From the NCBI GenBank assembly GCA_949284695.1, contig CASDWJ010000029.1, positions 89,076-153,075 on the forward strand: a stretch of DNA of 64,000 bases. The letters run 5' to 3'. Source of the stretch: an uncultured Christensenella sp. GTDB lineage: Bacteria; Bacillota; Clostridia; Christensenellales; UBA3700. Position 1 is the first letter of the stretch; the number at the start of each line of letters is the position of its first letter. The position numbers were made by a program, and so were the translations under genes. Shown in pieces: positions 42,703 to 51,933 of the stretch. The notes beneath the pieces are model-generated. The model did not search any database, was not told the origin of the DNA, and worked only from the letters and a program-made list of their open reading frames with translations.

Positions 42703-43668
42703 ATGATTTTACCTGCTTACGTAAGAGAACAGACCGAAAAGCTCGCCGAAAGGTATAAGCCTTCCGATCTCAAAAAGATCTCGTCGGCGATCTCTGAGGC
42801 GTATGCGAACAACAAAGGCGACGATTCCCGTCTTATCACCACCGACGAACAGGCGGCGGTATATGCCGCGGTGCGTATGCCTGCAACTTACGCGGCGGTT
42901 TATTCCGCCCTGAAAGCTATCGCAGACGGCGAGAGTTTTTCGTCTATGCTCGACGTAGGCGCGGGCACGGGCGCGGCATTCTTTGCGGCACACGAAGTGA
43001 CGGGAGTGAGCGGCGCTACGCTCGTCGAACGCGAAAAGTCGATGATATCCGTAGCGCGCACCTTCTGCAAAGCGGGAGGACTTGAAGCCGTGATAATAAA
43101 AAGCGACGCGACGACATTCGATCCCGACGGCAAATACGACCTTGTGACCGTATCTTACGCGCTTAACGAAATGAACGCGGAAGCACGCGAAAAATTGCTG
43201 GACAAACTCTTTGCGGCGACGAACAGACTGCTCCTTGTCGTCGAAAGCGGCACACCGAAAGCGTTCGCGCTTCAGAAAGAGACAAGAAGCTACCTTGCCC
43301 GAAAAGGCGCGCGCCTCGTCGCGCCCTGCCCCGACGGCGCGGTCTGCTCTCTCCCGGGCGACGACTGGTGCCACTTCACCTGCCGCGTAGAACGCAGTCG
43401 TCTGCACAAATTCGTCAAAGGCGGCGACGCGCCGTACGAGGACGAGAAGTTCACCTATTCCGCATTCTGCACGGACGGCTCGCTCAAGGCGTGCAAAGCG
43501 CGCGTGCTTCGCCACCCGATCACGGAAAAGGGAAAGATAACGCTTGCCGTATGCGACGGAAAAAGCATGTCTCCCTTGACTCTCAGAAAGGGTGACGACG
43601 GATACAAAGAAGCGCGCAAGCTCGGCGCGGGAGACGCGTTCGACATACCGCCCGACCGGTCCGACTGA
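42703..43668 (+). CDS. Rsm22-like small-subunit methyltransferase family protein
   Basis: 321-aa SAM-dependent methyltransferase of the Rsm22/mitochondrial S22-like family, linked to small ribosomal subunit modification. ATG 42703 is chosen because it follows the promoter directly and begins the conserved N-terminus (ILPAYVREQTEKLAERY). Motifs: SMLDVGAGTGAAFFAA near 80 (SAM loop), DLVTVSYALNEM near 128, and the family's C-terminal signature APCPDGAVCSLPGDDWCHF near 205 with clustered Cys (possible Fe-S site) plus DAPYEDEKFTYSAF near 245. An upstream in-frame start at 42571 is rejected. Probably leaderless. Confidence 0.87.
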   Translation: MILPAYVREQTEKLAERYKPSDLKKISSAISEAYANNKGDDSRLITTDEQAAVYAAVRMPATYAAVYSALKAIADGESFSSMLDVGAGTGAAFFAAHEVTGVSGATLVEREKSMISVARTFCKAGGLEAVIIKSDATTFDPDGKYDLVTVSYALNEMNAEAREKLLDKLFAATNRLLLVVESGTPKAFALQKETRSYLARKGARLVAPCPDGAVCSLPGDDWCHFTCRVERSRLHKFVKGGDAPYEDEKFTYSAFCTDGSLKACKARVLRHPITEKGKITLAVCDGKSMSPLTLRKGDDGYKEARKLGAGDAFDIPPDRSD

Positions 43669-43693
43669 AAAGTCAAAAAGCTCCGCACAGTGA

Positions 43694-43730
43694 TGTACAC
43701 CTCCAAAAGTGTCTAACTTTTGGGGTTCAC
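43694..43730. mobile_element. Collapsed IS-end palindrome (IS3-like remnant)
   Basis: TGTACACCTCCAAAAGT is followed after a few bases by ACTTTTGGGGTTCACC. Each half resembles the terminal inverted repeat of IS3/IS150-type elements (CACCCCAAAAGTTAGACAC), in the normal inward orientation but with the whole interior missing. No transposase is present. It could also be a chance or unrelated palindrome. Confidence 0.4.
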
Positions 43731-43802
43731 CTACCCCCCCCAAGGCGTACCTTTTACGCGTTTTTTACAATGCTCCTCTGAAACACTCGGGCGCGCGTGA
43801 AA

Positions 43803-43826
43803 CAAAAAACCGCCTGAACGGCGGTT
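43803..43826 (-). terminator. Intrinsic terminator of the ClC gene
   Basis: Minus strand AACCGCC-GTTCA-GGCGGTT followed by TTTTTG. Confidence 0.88.
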
Positions 43827-43867
43827 CTTTAAGTTCATTAAATACGGCGCGCGATCGCGCTGTCGTT

Positions 43868-45430
43868 TTACTTTATCATTCCGAGGATATAATCGTAAGT
43901 CTTCTCCACGTCGTCGGTATTAGCCTTGATGACGATGATATCGCCCGGCTCGAGGCGCATCTCTCCGTCGGCGATGAGGCTCTCCTCGCCTCTCACTATC
44001 TTAGTCACGAGGCAGTTGGCGGGCCACAGCACGTCGTTGATGCTCTTGCCCGCGAGGAAAGATCCGAGCTCAATCTCCACCTCGAGGCGCACGTCCTTGG
44101 TCTCTTTTTTCTGTCTCCTCTCGAGGGTGCGCTCGAGCATTTCGTCGTAAAGCGGACGGTTGCCGAGAAGTTCCGCGACGAGGAACGCCGTGAATATCGC
44201 TATCGAAGCGGGCAGGAAGCCGGAATTGTAGCCGGTTATTTCGACTATCAGCACTATCGCGGTCAGCGGAGCGCGCACGCTCGCGCCGAAGAACGTCGTC
44301 ATCGCCACGCAGACTATCAGTTTGTAACAGTCGGGATCCATACCCCACAGCATGAACAGTTTGCCGAATATGCCGCCGACGAGCGCGCCTATCGCAAGCA
44401 TGGGCACAAACATACCGCCCGTCGCGCCGCTGTTGAAGCATATCACTATCATCAACATCTTGACGAAGAGTATCAGCAGAAGCATCTGCACCGTGAAATC
44501 CTGTTCCGCGATCTTTTCGATGAGCCCGTGACCGCCGGTATTCGCGTCGGCAAGCAGAAGCCCGACTACGCCCGTCAGCAAAAACGCGACGAGAAGTCTC
44601 GCCCAGTACGGGGTCTGCTTTTCTATCTTGTCGGTCGCTCTCTGAGAGCGGTTGAGCGCGAAGTTGAAGAATATCGCGGTTACGCCGCAGCCCAGTCCCA
44701 AAAGGAAAAGCATCCACAATTGATTTATCGGGAGCATTTCGAGCACGCCGAGTTCAAACAGCATATTGTCGGCGCCGCCCCAGAGCTGAGCGACGAGCCT
44801 GTACGTTATCGTTGCGAATATCACAGACGACGAAGTCGAGAGCAAAAGCATGGGAGTGACCCTTCTGTGCCCTTCTTCTATCGCGAAAAGTATGCCCGTC
44901 AGCGGAGCGTTGAACGCGACGGCAAGACCTGCGCTCGCGCCGCCCGTGACGACGTATCTCTGCCATGCCGCACGCGCTTTCATCAGCTTTGCCGCGCCCT
45001 GAGCGGTAGTCGCGCCGATCTGCACGCTGGGTCCTTCGCTACCGAGCGACAGTCCGGCAAAAAAGCTGATAAAACTGCCTATGCAGGTAGATATCAGCAC
45101 TCTCAGCCATCTGAACGTCAGAAGGCCTCTCATCACGCCTTCCGTCTGCGGGATACCGCTTCCTCTGACCTCTGGAGTAAACTTGTGCACGAGCCACATT
45201 GCCATAGCCAGCGCCGCAAGTCCGACGAACAGGAGCGGGATATAAGCGGGGTTTGCTCTGAACCAGTCGTAGATCTGCACCGAAGTGCTCGTCAGCAGAT
45301 TGGCGGCATAATTGAAAAACGCGACCGTCAGCCCGGCGAGTATGCCCGCCAGACCGCAATAAAATATCACGGGGATAACGATATTCCTTATCTTGTACGC
45401 GTAAGCGCTTCTTCTCTCTTTTGCAGTCAT
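43868..45430 (-). CDS. ClC-family chloride transporter with TrkA-C domain
   Basis: 520-aa polytopic membrane protein. ClC signatures: GSGIPQTEGVM near 91 (anion-coordinating Ser), SLGSEGPSVQIGA near 130 with the gating Glu, IEEGHRR near 188 with the Glu typical of H+/Cl- exchangers, and GATGGMFVPMLAIGA near 348. The C-terminal 80 residues (VEIELGSFLAGKSI ... LEPGDIIVIKANTDD) are a TrkA_C/RCK-C regulatory domain. The pattern suggests a proton-coupled Cl- antiporter rather than a fluoride exporter (Ser rather than Met in the first motif). AAAGGA precedes the ATG; own promoter and terminator. Confidence 0.95.
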   Translation of the reverse strand: MTAKERRSAYAYKIRNIVIPVIFYCGLAGILAGLTVAFFNYAANLLTSTSVQIYDWFRANPAYIPLLFVGLAALAMAMWLVHKFTPEVRGSGIPQTEGVMRGLLTFRWLRVLISTCIGSFISFFAGLSLGSEGPSVQIGATTAQGAAKLMKARAAWQRYVVTGGASAGLAVAFNAPLTGILFAIEEGHRRVTPMLLLSTSSSVIFATITYRLVAQLWGGADNMLFELGVLEMLPINQLWMLFLLGLGCGVTAIFFNFALNRSQRATDKIEKQTPYWARLLVAFLLTGVVGLLLADANTGGHGLIEKIAEQDFTVQMLLLILFVKMLMIVICFNSGATGGMFVPMLAIGALVGGIFGKLFMLWGMDPDCYKLIVCVAMTTFFGASVRAPLTAIVLIVEITGYNSGFLPASIAIFTAFLVAELLGNRPLYDEMLERTLERRQKKETKDVRLEVEIELGSFLAGKSINDVLWPANCLVTKIVRGEESLIADGEMRLEPGDIIVIKANTDDVEKTYDYILGMIK

Positions 45431-45451
45431 AGTAAGTCCTTTACCTTGAAT

Positions 45452-45480
45452 ATTTTACTCGCAAATCCCCCGATTGTCAA
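45452..45480 (-). promoter_or_regulatory. Sigma-A promoter of the ClC gene
   Basis: Minus strand TTGACA (45475-45480), 17-bp spacer, TAAAAT (45452-45457). Confidence 0.75.
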
Positions 45481-45680
45481 CGCATATTTTCGCGCGCGCA
45501 CTACGCGTACGCGTAAAAACTCAAAATCGTCTCCCTTTTTGCCTTTCCGCATTCGGCTTTATTGCCAAAAGAAATGAACGTTCTTTTATATCTCTCCGAC
45601 TGCATATCGTTGAGTGCCGTCCGCGCGATCTCACCGCCGCAACGCTTGCGTGTCAACGCGCATACGTCGCAGGGCAAAAC

Positions 45681-45702
45681 AAAAACCGCCCCGAAGGGCG
45701 GT
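45681..45702 (-). terminator. Intrinsic terminator of the small membrane protein gene
   Basis: Minus strand ACCGCCC-TTCG-GGGCGGT followed by TTTTGTTTT. Confidence 0.85.
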
Positions 45703-45723
45703 CTTTCTCAGTTTCGTATCCGA

Positions 45724-46026
45724 TCAGAAAATGATGTTGCCGCAAATTGCGAGTACGAAATAAAGCACCAGCAATATGATGCAGACGATCTTCCACCCCT
45801 TGCCCTTCGCGCAAGCGTAAGACCATGCGGGGAACGCGATAGCCACGCCCAGCATGAGCGCCGCAACGATCGTGAATATGTTTTTGAGCGATCCCATATC
45901 TGCGCCGATAGCGTTGAGTATGAGCTGTACCACGAACAAAATGCTTGCGATCGCAAGTGCCCAGAACGCACAGAGCTTTGTCAAGTCTCTCTTTGCCGCG
46001 CCTTCAGTTCTCTGTTTCTTTGCCAT
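45724..46026 (-). CDS. Small three-helix membrane protein, unknown
   Basis: 100 aa from ATG 46026, chosen because GGAGG lies 8-12 bases upstream; an earlier start at 46092 would add a stretch of no visible conservation. A basic N-terminus (MAKKQRTEGAAKRDLTKL) is followed by three hydrophobic segments (about 19-38, 46-64, 72-97), separated by short loops. No family recognised. It lies downstream of gap on the same strand (gap ends 110 bp upstream) and may be read through from it. Confidence 0.75.
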   Translation of the reverse strand: MAKKQRTEGAAKRDLTKLCAFWALAIASILFVVQLILNAIGADMGSLKNIFTIVAALMLGVAIAFPAWSYACAKGKGWKIVCIILLVLYFVLAICGNIIF

Positions 46027-46135
46027 AAAACTTTCCTCCTTTTGGAATGTCAGGTTGATTTTACAAGTTCGCCCCGAAGCACTGCGTGCCACGGGGCGAA
46101 AAGTTTCGTTTAAAGTTGTTAACTTACGCCCGCAA

Positions 46136-47194
46136 TTACTTCAGCTCTGCGAAGTACTTGATGGTCCTGACCATCTGGCTGGTGTAAGAATTCTCGTTGT
46201 CGTACCAGGAGACGACCTGTACCTGATAGGTGTCGTCGTCGATCTTGGAGACCATGGTCTGGGTAGCGTCGAACAGCGAGCCGTAGGTCATGCCGATAAC
46301 GTCGGAAGATACGATCTCGTCGGTGTTGTAACCGAAAGACTCGGTAGCTTCTGCCTTCATAGCGGCGTCGATGCCCTCTTTGGTGACGTCCTTGCCCTTA
46401 ACGACAGCGACGAGGATGGTCGTAGAACCGGTAGCCGTAGGAACACGCTGAGCGGAACCGATCAGCTTGCCGTTGAGCTCGGGGATAACGAGACCGATAG
46501 CCTTAGCCGCGCCGGTGCTGTTGGGAACGATGTTCTGAGCGCCTGCTCTGGATCTTCTGAGGTCGCCCTTTCTCTGCGGACCGTCGAGGATCATCTGGTC
46601 GCCGGTGTATGCGTGAACGGTGGTCATGATACCGCTGACGATGGGAGCGTAATCGTTGAGCGCCTTAGCCATGGGAGCGAGGCAGTTGGTCGTGCAGGAA
46701 GCTGCGGAAATGATGTTGTCCTCGGTGGTGAGGGTCTTGTGGTTTACGTTGTAAACGATGGTGGGAAGGTCGTTGCCTGCAGGAGCGGAGATGACGACTT
46801 TCTTAGCGCCGGCGGTGACGTGAGCCATAGCCTTAGCCTTGCTGGTGTAGAAACCGGTGCACTCGAGAACTACGTCTACCTTGAGTTCGCCCCAGGGAAG
46901 TTCTGCCGCATTAGCCTTTGCGTAGATCGTGATTTCCTTTCCGTCGACGATGATGGAACCGGGAACCTTAACGGTCTTGCCGTCCTCTTCCATAACGGCG
47001 TCCTTGTAGGTTACCTCGTGGCTTCTCGCGTAGTTGCCCTGCATGGTGTCGTACTTGAGAAGGTGAGCCAGCATCTTGGGGCTGGTGAGGTCGTTGATAG
47101 CGACTACTTCGTAGCCCTTAGCTCCGAACATTTGTCTGAAAGCCAATCTGCCGATACGGCCGAAACCGTTGATAGCGACTCTAACATTTGCCAT
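46136..47194 (-). CDS. gap: Glyceraldehyde-3-phosphate dehydrogenase
   Basis: 352-aa NAD-dependent glycolytic enzyme. ATG 47194 follows GGAGG. Signatures: [19 protein letters not shown] near 4 (NAD site), the catalytic Cys in [17 protein letters not shown] near 160, THVH-equivalent [10 protein letters not shown] near 184, and [20 protein letters not shown] at the end. It is slightly longer than the usual 335 aa because of small insertions. Own promoter. The transcript may continue into the small membrane protein. Confidence 0.98.
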   Translation of the reverse strand: MANVRVAINGFGRIGRLAFRQMFGAKGYEVVAINDLTSPKMLAHLLKYDTMQGNYARSHEVTYKDAVMEEDGKTVKVPGSIIVDGKEITIYAKANAAELPWGELKVDVVLECTGFYTSKAKAMAHVTAGAKKVVISAPAGNDLPTIVYNVNHKTLTTEDNIISAASCTTNCLAPMAKALNDYAPIVSGIMTTVHAYTGDQMILDGPQRKGDLRRSRAGAQNIVPNSTGAAKAIGLVIPELNGKLIGSAQRVPTATGSTTILVAVVKGKDVTKEGIDAAMKAEATESFGYNTDEIVSSDVIGMTYGSLFDATQTMVSKIDDDTYQVQVVSWYDNENSYTSQMVRTIKYFAELK

Positions 47195-47248
47195 AATATA
47201 TAAGTCCTCCAAAAATAAATTCAAAATGCGTCTTTCGACATCGCTATA

Positions 47249-47277
47249 ATTTTAACAACTATTGCGTATTTTTGCAA
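47249..47277 (-). promoter_or_regulatory. Sigma-A promoter of gap
   Basis: Minus strand TTGCAA (47272-47277), 17-bp spacer, TAAAAT (47249-47254). Confidence 0.6.
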
Positions 47278-47343
47278 CTGATTGTATGTAAAATTATACT
47301 TCTTTGCCGCTGTTTTTTGCAAAATCGCGGATCTGAAATATTT

Positions 47344-47377
47344 ACGCCGACCTGCTTTGAGCGGGTCGGCGTCGGTT
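47344..47377. terminator. Strong hairpin downstream of the 47383-48987 gene
   Basis: ACGCCGACC (47344-47352) pairs with GGTCGGCGT (47364-47372). The T run (TTTTT) is on the plus-strand side, so it is a poor classical terminator for the leftward gene but probably still ends it. Confidence 0.55.
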
Positions 47378-47382
47378 TTTCG

Positions 47383-48987
47383 TCATTCCGGCCACGTATA
47401 GAGGTAGTCGAACGTTATATCGTTGTTGCCGCTGTCGTTGAGCGCGTCGATAAAATCTTTGACAGTGCCGTCTCTGTAGCCGTACACGTTGAGTTTTGTC
47501 ACTCCGTCGAATACGTCTTCGTCAAGCGTACAATCACCGCCCTCGAAATAAACGCCCTTAACGTTGCTCGAAGAAATAAATCCCTTGCCTATCTCGCTGA
47601 CGTTTGGCAGGAAGAGTTTGTCCGCCTTGAGTCCGCTGAACGCATACGCGCCGATCTTCTTCAGCTTGGACGAAATGTCCGCAGAAAGCAGGAAGTTGAA
47701 AGAATTGGCATTCGCGTTGCTCTGATCGTTTACACAATCGGTGCTGTCGTACTGACCGATATATGCGAGAAGCTCGCTCTTATCCGCCGTCATAAGCAGA
47801 TAATGAGATATGGCGGTCGTCTCTGTCTTTTCGGAGTTGAACTTATAATAATCGTCCAGCCTGACCACGACGAAATTCTTGTTGCCGTCCGCTACGGTGA
47901 ACTTGATGGTGCCCGTGCCGTTGGCTATGCCGCCGAACGCGCCGTCGCCTATCGTCTCTACGTTCGCGCCGATAGTGAATTCTACGAGGTTGGTGCAACC
48001 GTTGAACGCAAGCGCGGGGATAGACGTCAGCGTATCGGGAAGCGAAACGCTCGTAAGACGAGTACAATCCTTGAAAATGCCCTCCTCGAGGATCTTGATC
48101 TGACTGCCCTCCGCGAACGTGACCGTCTTGAGATAAGTGCAGCCGCTGAACGCGTAGCTGTCTATCTGCGTCACGTTGACGGGGATCTCGACCTTGGAGA
48201 AGGACGAATTGGTGATGTTCGCGAACGCATAATCCCCTATCGTGTTGAGCGACGTGGGAAGGGTGAACCCGTTGACGGACGTCTTGTAGAATGCCTTTTC
48301 TGCGATATTGGAGACCGCGCTCTCTGTGCCGAAGTCGATTTTTGCGAGCAACGTGCAGTTTTCGAACGCGCTGTCGGAGATCTTCTGCAATTTACTGCCG
48401 AATACTACGCTGTTTATCTTGGAACAATCCTTGAAAGCCTCCTCTCCGAGAGAGGTGAGCTGAGAAGGCAGAGTCACCACTTTGTTGTTGCTGTCGTTGC
48501 CCGTATAGCTGAGCGAAGTGCAACCCTCGAAGGCATTGTCGCCTATCGTGGTCACGCCGTCAGGTATCACGATATGTTCGAGTTTCGTGCAATCCTCGAA
48601 CGCGCTCGCGGGGATAACTTTGAGAGACGACGGGAGCTGTACGTAAGTCAGCGTAGTCTGCCCTTTGAAACATTCTTCCTCGAGCGTGAGTTCCGCTATC
48701 GCGTCGTCAAACACGAGGCTGGTCGCGGTGGAAGACGAGAACGCGCCTTTGGCTATCTTCGCGACGCGTCTGCCGCCTATCTTTTCGGGCACGGTCACCG
48801 TCGTATCGCTTCCGCTGTAAGAGATTATCGTGACGGTCTTGCCGTCGACTTCGTAGGTAAAGCCGTTGCTTGTCCTCGCGCCGCTCGAAGACGAGTAGAC
48901 CGAGATAAAATAGCCGCCGAGGGCTACGAGTATCACGGCAACGACGACGAGTACGGATACGAGTATGATTTTTTGTCTGGAAGTCAT
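47383..48987 (-). CDS. Membrane-anchored BspA-type leucine-rich repeat protein
   Basis: 534 aa from ATG 48987 (AAAAGGT upstream; an earlier start at 49074 would overlap the leader). One N-terminal membrane anchor (KIILVSVLVVVAVILVALGG) precedes an extracellular region of LRR_5 repeats from about 40 to 500 (units like LPSSLKVIPASAFEDCTKLE and IPDGVTTIGDNAFEGCTSL), interrupted by a non-repeat insert around residues 370-440. BspA-type repeats mediate adhesion or recognition in gut bacteria and protists. Unlike the LRR protein at 6878-9430 it has no zinc ribbons. Own promoter with a leader of about 90 nt. Confidence 0.9.
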   Translation of the reverse strand: MTSRQKIILVSVLVVVAVILVALGGYFISVYSSSSGARTSNGFTYEVDGKTVTIISYSGSDTTVTVPEKIGGRRVAKIAKGAFSSSTATSLVFDDAIAELTLEEECFKGQTTLTYVQLPSSLKVIPASAFEDCTKLEHIVIPDGVTTIGDNAFEGCTSLSYTGNDSNNKVVTLPSQLTSLGEEAFKDCSKINSVVFGSKLQKISDSAFENCTLLAKIDFGTESAVSNIAEKAFYKTSVNGFTLPTSLNTIGDYAFANITNSSFSKVEIPVNVTQIDSYAFSGCTYLKTVTFAEGSQIKILEEGIFKDCTRLTSVSLPDTLTSIPALAFNGCTNLVEFTIGANVETIGDGAFGGIANGTGTIKFTVADGNKNFVVVRLDDYYKFNSEKTETTAISHYLLMTADKSELLAYIGQYDSTDCVNDQSNANANSFNFLLSADISSKLKKIGAYAFSGLKADKLFLPNVSEIGKGFISSSNVKGVYFEGGDCTLDEDVFDGVTKLNVYGYRDGTVKDFIDALNDSGNNDITFDYLYTWPE

Positions 48988-49079
48988 ATCTTTTACCTTT
49001 TCGATTTTGTTTAGTATTCCGAATTGCAGACGATATATTCCCGAAAATGCCGTCCCGGGGAAAACCGTCCTCAAACGCT

Positions 49080-49108
49080 ATTATAACACAGCTTATGTCT
49101 ACAATCAA
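49080..49108 (-). promoter_or_regulatory. Sigma-A promoter of the LRR gene at 47383
   Basis: Minus strand TTGATT (49103-49108), 17-bp spacer, TATAAT (49080-49085). Confidence 0.7.
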
Positions 49109-49175
49109 TTAAAAAATTTTATTATCGGTCAATTTTTAGCGTCGGGAAGGTGCGAAAAACAGCAATACCGCGATT

Positions 49176-50762
49176 TCAGCCGCCGATCAGATTGCCGATG
49201 AGCAAAAGCGCCGTCTTTATCCCGTCTACCGCCGCCGAGGTTATGCCGCCCGCGTATCCCGCGCCCTCGCCGCACGGCATGAAGCCTTTCACGCTGCTGT
49301 CGCCGCGCTCGTCACGCAATATCCTGACGGGAGAACTCGAGCGGGTCTCCACGCCCGTCAGCAACGCGTCTGCGCACGCGAAGCCCTTTATCTTTCTTTC
49401 AAACTGCGGCAACGCTTCTCTCAATCCTCTGCAAACGTAATCGGGCAGACAGTCGTCTATCTCCCCCGTCGCGACGCCTCTCGGATAACTCGGCTTCACG
49501 TCTCCTGTCGTCTGCGTGGGTCTGCGGGCGAGAAAATCCCCCACCCTCTGACACGTCGCCCTGCCGCCGCCGACGCGGTAAGCCGTCCTCTCGTATCTCC
49601 TCTGAAATCCGACTCCCGCAAGCGGATCTTCGCCGCCGAAATCGGACGGGGTCACGCCGACGAGCAACGCGCTGTTGCAGTTGACTCCGTCGCGGGCGTA
49701 AACGCTCATACCGTTGGTGACTATGCCGCCCTTTTCCGATTCTGCCGCCACAACGCTCCCTCCCGGACACATACAGAAGGAATAGCACCCTCTGCCGTCC
49801 GAAGTCTTTGCCGAGACCTTGTAGTCCGCGGGCGGAAGATCCTTGTATCTGAAGCCGTAACGCGACGCGTTCATCGCCGATTGCAGATGTTCTATCCTGA
49901 CTCCTATCGCAAAGGGTTTTGCGGTCATCAGTACGCGCCCCGAAAGGGTAGCGAACGTGTCTCTCGCGCTGTGTCCTATCGCCGCTATACACGCGACGCA
50001 AGGCAAGCGGTACTCCCCTTGCGGCCCCTCGACGAGCGCTTCTTCGATCCTGCCGTCTTTGACGGAAATGTCCTTGAACTTGTGCCTGAACCTGACTTCG
50101 CCGCCCTCGGAGATTATGGTACGGCGCATAGCTACAACAACTTCCACCAACTTGTCCGTGCCGATATGTGGCTTTGAATCGTAGACTATCTCGCGCGGCG
50201 CGCCGTGTGCCGCAAACTCCTCCAGCACGGTCGCTATCAGAGTGCTGTTGACCCCCGTATTGAGCTTTCCGTCCGAAAAAGTGCCCGCGCCGCCCTCTCC
50301 GAACTGCACGTTGCTCTCCTCGTCGAGTTCTCCGCCCTGCGAATACTCCCTGACCTTTTTCGTCCTTTCCTCTACGCAGTCTCCTCTCTCGAGCACGACG
50401 GGTCTGAGTCCCGCATAGGCGAGAGTAAGCGCGGCGAAAAGTCCCGCAGGGCCGCTGCCCACGACTACGACGTTGCCGTCCGCGGAGACCTTGGTCTCTC
50501 TCGCGATATCTTTGAGCAGGCGCGTCTTGCCCACCTTGGAATATGCGTTGCCCTTTTTCGCGAGAAATTCGTCTTCGTCTTTGAGATTCACGCCCACGGA
50601 GAGCACGAAGGTCGCCCTTCTCCCTCTGCAATCGAGCGAACGGCGCAACGTCCTGACTTCTTCTATTTCTTTTTCGTCCACACCGAGGATACGCGCGGTC
50701 TCTTTCAGCACGTCTCTTTGAGTGAATCCCTCGGGCAAAGCCACGTCGTTGAGTTTAAACAT
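49176..50762 (-). CDS. FAD-dependent oxidoreductase (COG2509-like)
   Basis: 528-aa flavoprotein of the uncharacterised FAD-dependent dehydrogenase group. After about 95 residues of N-terminal domain, the FAD-binding NVVVVGSGPAGLFAALTLAY motif appears near 97, then VQFGEGGAGTFSDGKLNTG near 150 (a hallmark of this group), PHIGTDKLVEVV near 197, CYSFCMCPGGSVVAAESEKG near 325 and the final GEGAGYAGGITSAAVDGIKTA near 495. Probably cytosolic; substrate unknown. It overlaps the end of the upstream flavoprotein gene by 8 bp, so the two are co-translated. Confidence 0.92.
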   Translation of the reverse strand: MFKLNDVALPEGFTQRDVLKETARILGVDEKEIEEVRTLRRSLDCRGRRATFVLSVGVNLKDEDEFLAKKGNAYSKVGKTRLLKDIARETKVSADGNVVVVGSGPAGLFAALTLAYAGLRPVVLERGDCVEERTKKVREYSQGGELDEESNVQFGEGGAGTFSDGKLNTGVNSTLIATVLEEFAAHGAPREIVYDSKPHIGTDKLVEVVVAMRRTIISEGGEVRFRHKFKDISVKDGRIEEALVEGPQGEYRLPCVACIAAIGHSARDTFATLSGRVLMTAKPFAIGVRIEHLQSAMNASRYGFRYKDLPPADYKVSAKTSDGRGCYSFCMCPGGSVVAAESEKGGIVTNGMSVYARDGVNCNSALLVGVTPSDFGGEDPLAGVGFQRRYERTAYRVGGGRATCQRVGDFLARRPTQTTGDVKPSYPRGVATGEIDDCLPDYVCRGLREALPQFERKIKGFACADALLTGVETRSSSPVRILRDERGDSSVKGFMPCGEGAGYAGGITSAAVDGIKTALLLIGNLIGG

Positions 50763-51927
50763 TTCCTTCTCCCGCTATCGCTCTTGCCGCGGCGTATGCG
50801 CTCGCCCACGCCCAGTGCAGATTGTATCCTCCGCACTCTCCGTCCACGTCGAGCGCCTCTCCCGTAGCGTAAAGTCCTTTTATCTTTACCGACTCCGTCG
50901 TGACCGGATTGAAACCGGCAAGTTCAAGTCCTCCGACCGCGACCTGCGCGTTCTTTATATCGCAAGCGCCGTCGAACTCAAGCGAGAAATTCTTGAGCGT
51001 GCGCGCAAGCAGTGCGGCATTGTCTCCCGCCTTTCCCGTCGCTCCCGCACGCTTTGCGACCGCGACGGCGAGCGCCCTGTGAAGATATGCGCAGAGCGCC
51101 TGTACGCAGTCTCCGTCCGAAGACGCAAAAAACGCCTCGACCTCTCCCGTGCTCTTGTCGGGCGCGAAATCTATCGATCCGACGCACTTTATCCCTTTCC
51201 TCAACAGTCGCGAATATACGGACGAAGCCTCGAACGCGAGAATGCCCGACAAAGCCTTGTCCTTGAAAAGCAGTTCGCCCTGTCTGCAAAAGACCTTGCT
51301 TTCGCCGTCATACAGCGTCAGAGCCGCCCTCGCGCGCACTCCCGAAGCGCCTTTGACAGAGCCGCACGGGATATAGGATATAGCCGCGGATTTTGCGGTA
51401 CGTTTGTGCCCGAGCGGAGCGAGCAGATCGAGCGAATCAATGCCCGAAGTCGCGTTGCTTCCCGTTGAAAAAACGACGTTTTCTCCGCTGTAAACCGCGT
51501 CCTTCGTCGCGACGACGAAACCTCTTTCTTGCTTTTCTATATGCGTGACCCCGGCACCGCATATCAGCTCCGCGCCCTCTTTATTCGCGGCGTCGAGGAG
51601 CGCGTTGACGACGTTGCCCGCGCAAAAACTGTACGGGTATATCCTGCCGTCTTCCCGTCTGAGTTCGAGCCCTACCGAAGCGAAGAACTCAGCGAGTCTG
51701 CCGTCGAACGCGTCGAGAGCGCTCTTTACGAAGTCGGGCGCGTTGTATCTGTCCGCGCAAACGCCGACGTTGGAGAGATTGCATCTGCCGTTGCCCGAAG
51801 CGAGCACTTTTTTGAGCGCTCTGTCCTGAGCCTCGAGCACCGCGACTCTGCGCCCTTTGCGGGCGAGGAATATCGCCGTTGCGATCCCGGAAGCGCCTCC
51901 GCCTATAACAATATCCTGAAATTTCAT
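50755..51927 (-). CDS. HI0933/BaiN-like NAD(P)/FAD flavoprotein
   Basis: 390-aa flavoprotein of the HI0933 family (BaiN is a characterised relative in bile-acid dehydroxylation, but most members have unknown substrates). Motifs: IVIGGGASGIATAIFLARKG near 6 (FAD), LASGNGRCNLSN near 45, a typical middle insertion, and the C-terminal GLYATGEALDVDGECGGYNLHWAWASA-type end near 350. The ATG at 51927 has no Shine-Dalgarno and lies six bases after a perfect -10. Operon with the 49176-50762 gene. Bile-acid activity is not implied without further evidence. Confidence 0.9.
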   Translation of the reverse strand: MKFQDIVIGGGASGIATAIFLARKGRRVAVLEAQDRALKKVLASGNGRCNLSNVGVCADRYNAPDFVKSALDAFDGRLAEFFASVGLELRREDGRIYPYSFCAGNVVNALLDAANKEGAELICGAGVTHIEKQERGFVVATKDAVYSGENVVFSTGSNATSGIDSLDLLAPLGHKRTAKSAAISYIPCGSVKGASGVRARAALTLYDGESKVFCRQGELLFKDKALSGILAFEASSVYSRLLRKGIKCVGSIDFAPDKSTGEVEAFFASSDGDCVQALCAYLHRALAVAVAKRAGATGKAGDNAALLARTLKNFSLEFDGACDIKNAQVAVGGLELAGFNPVTTESVKIKGLYATGEALDVDGECGGYNLHWAWASAYAAARAIAGEGNV

Positions 51928-51933
51928 AACAAT

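Noticed and set aside
43709..45577. 622-codon plus-strand open frame opposite ClC
   Set aside because: Antisense shadow; Arg/His-rich, no family.
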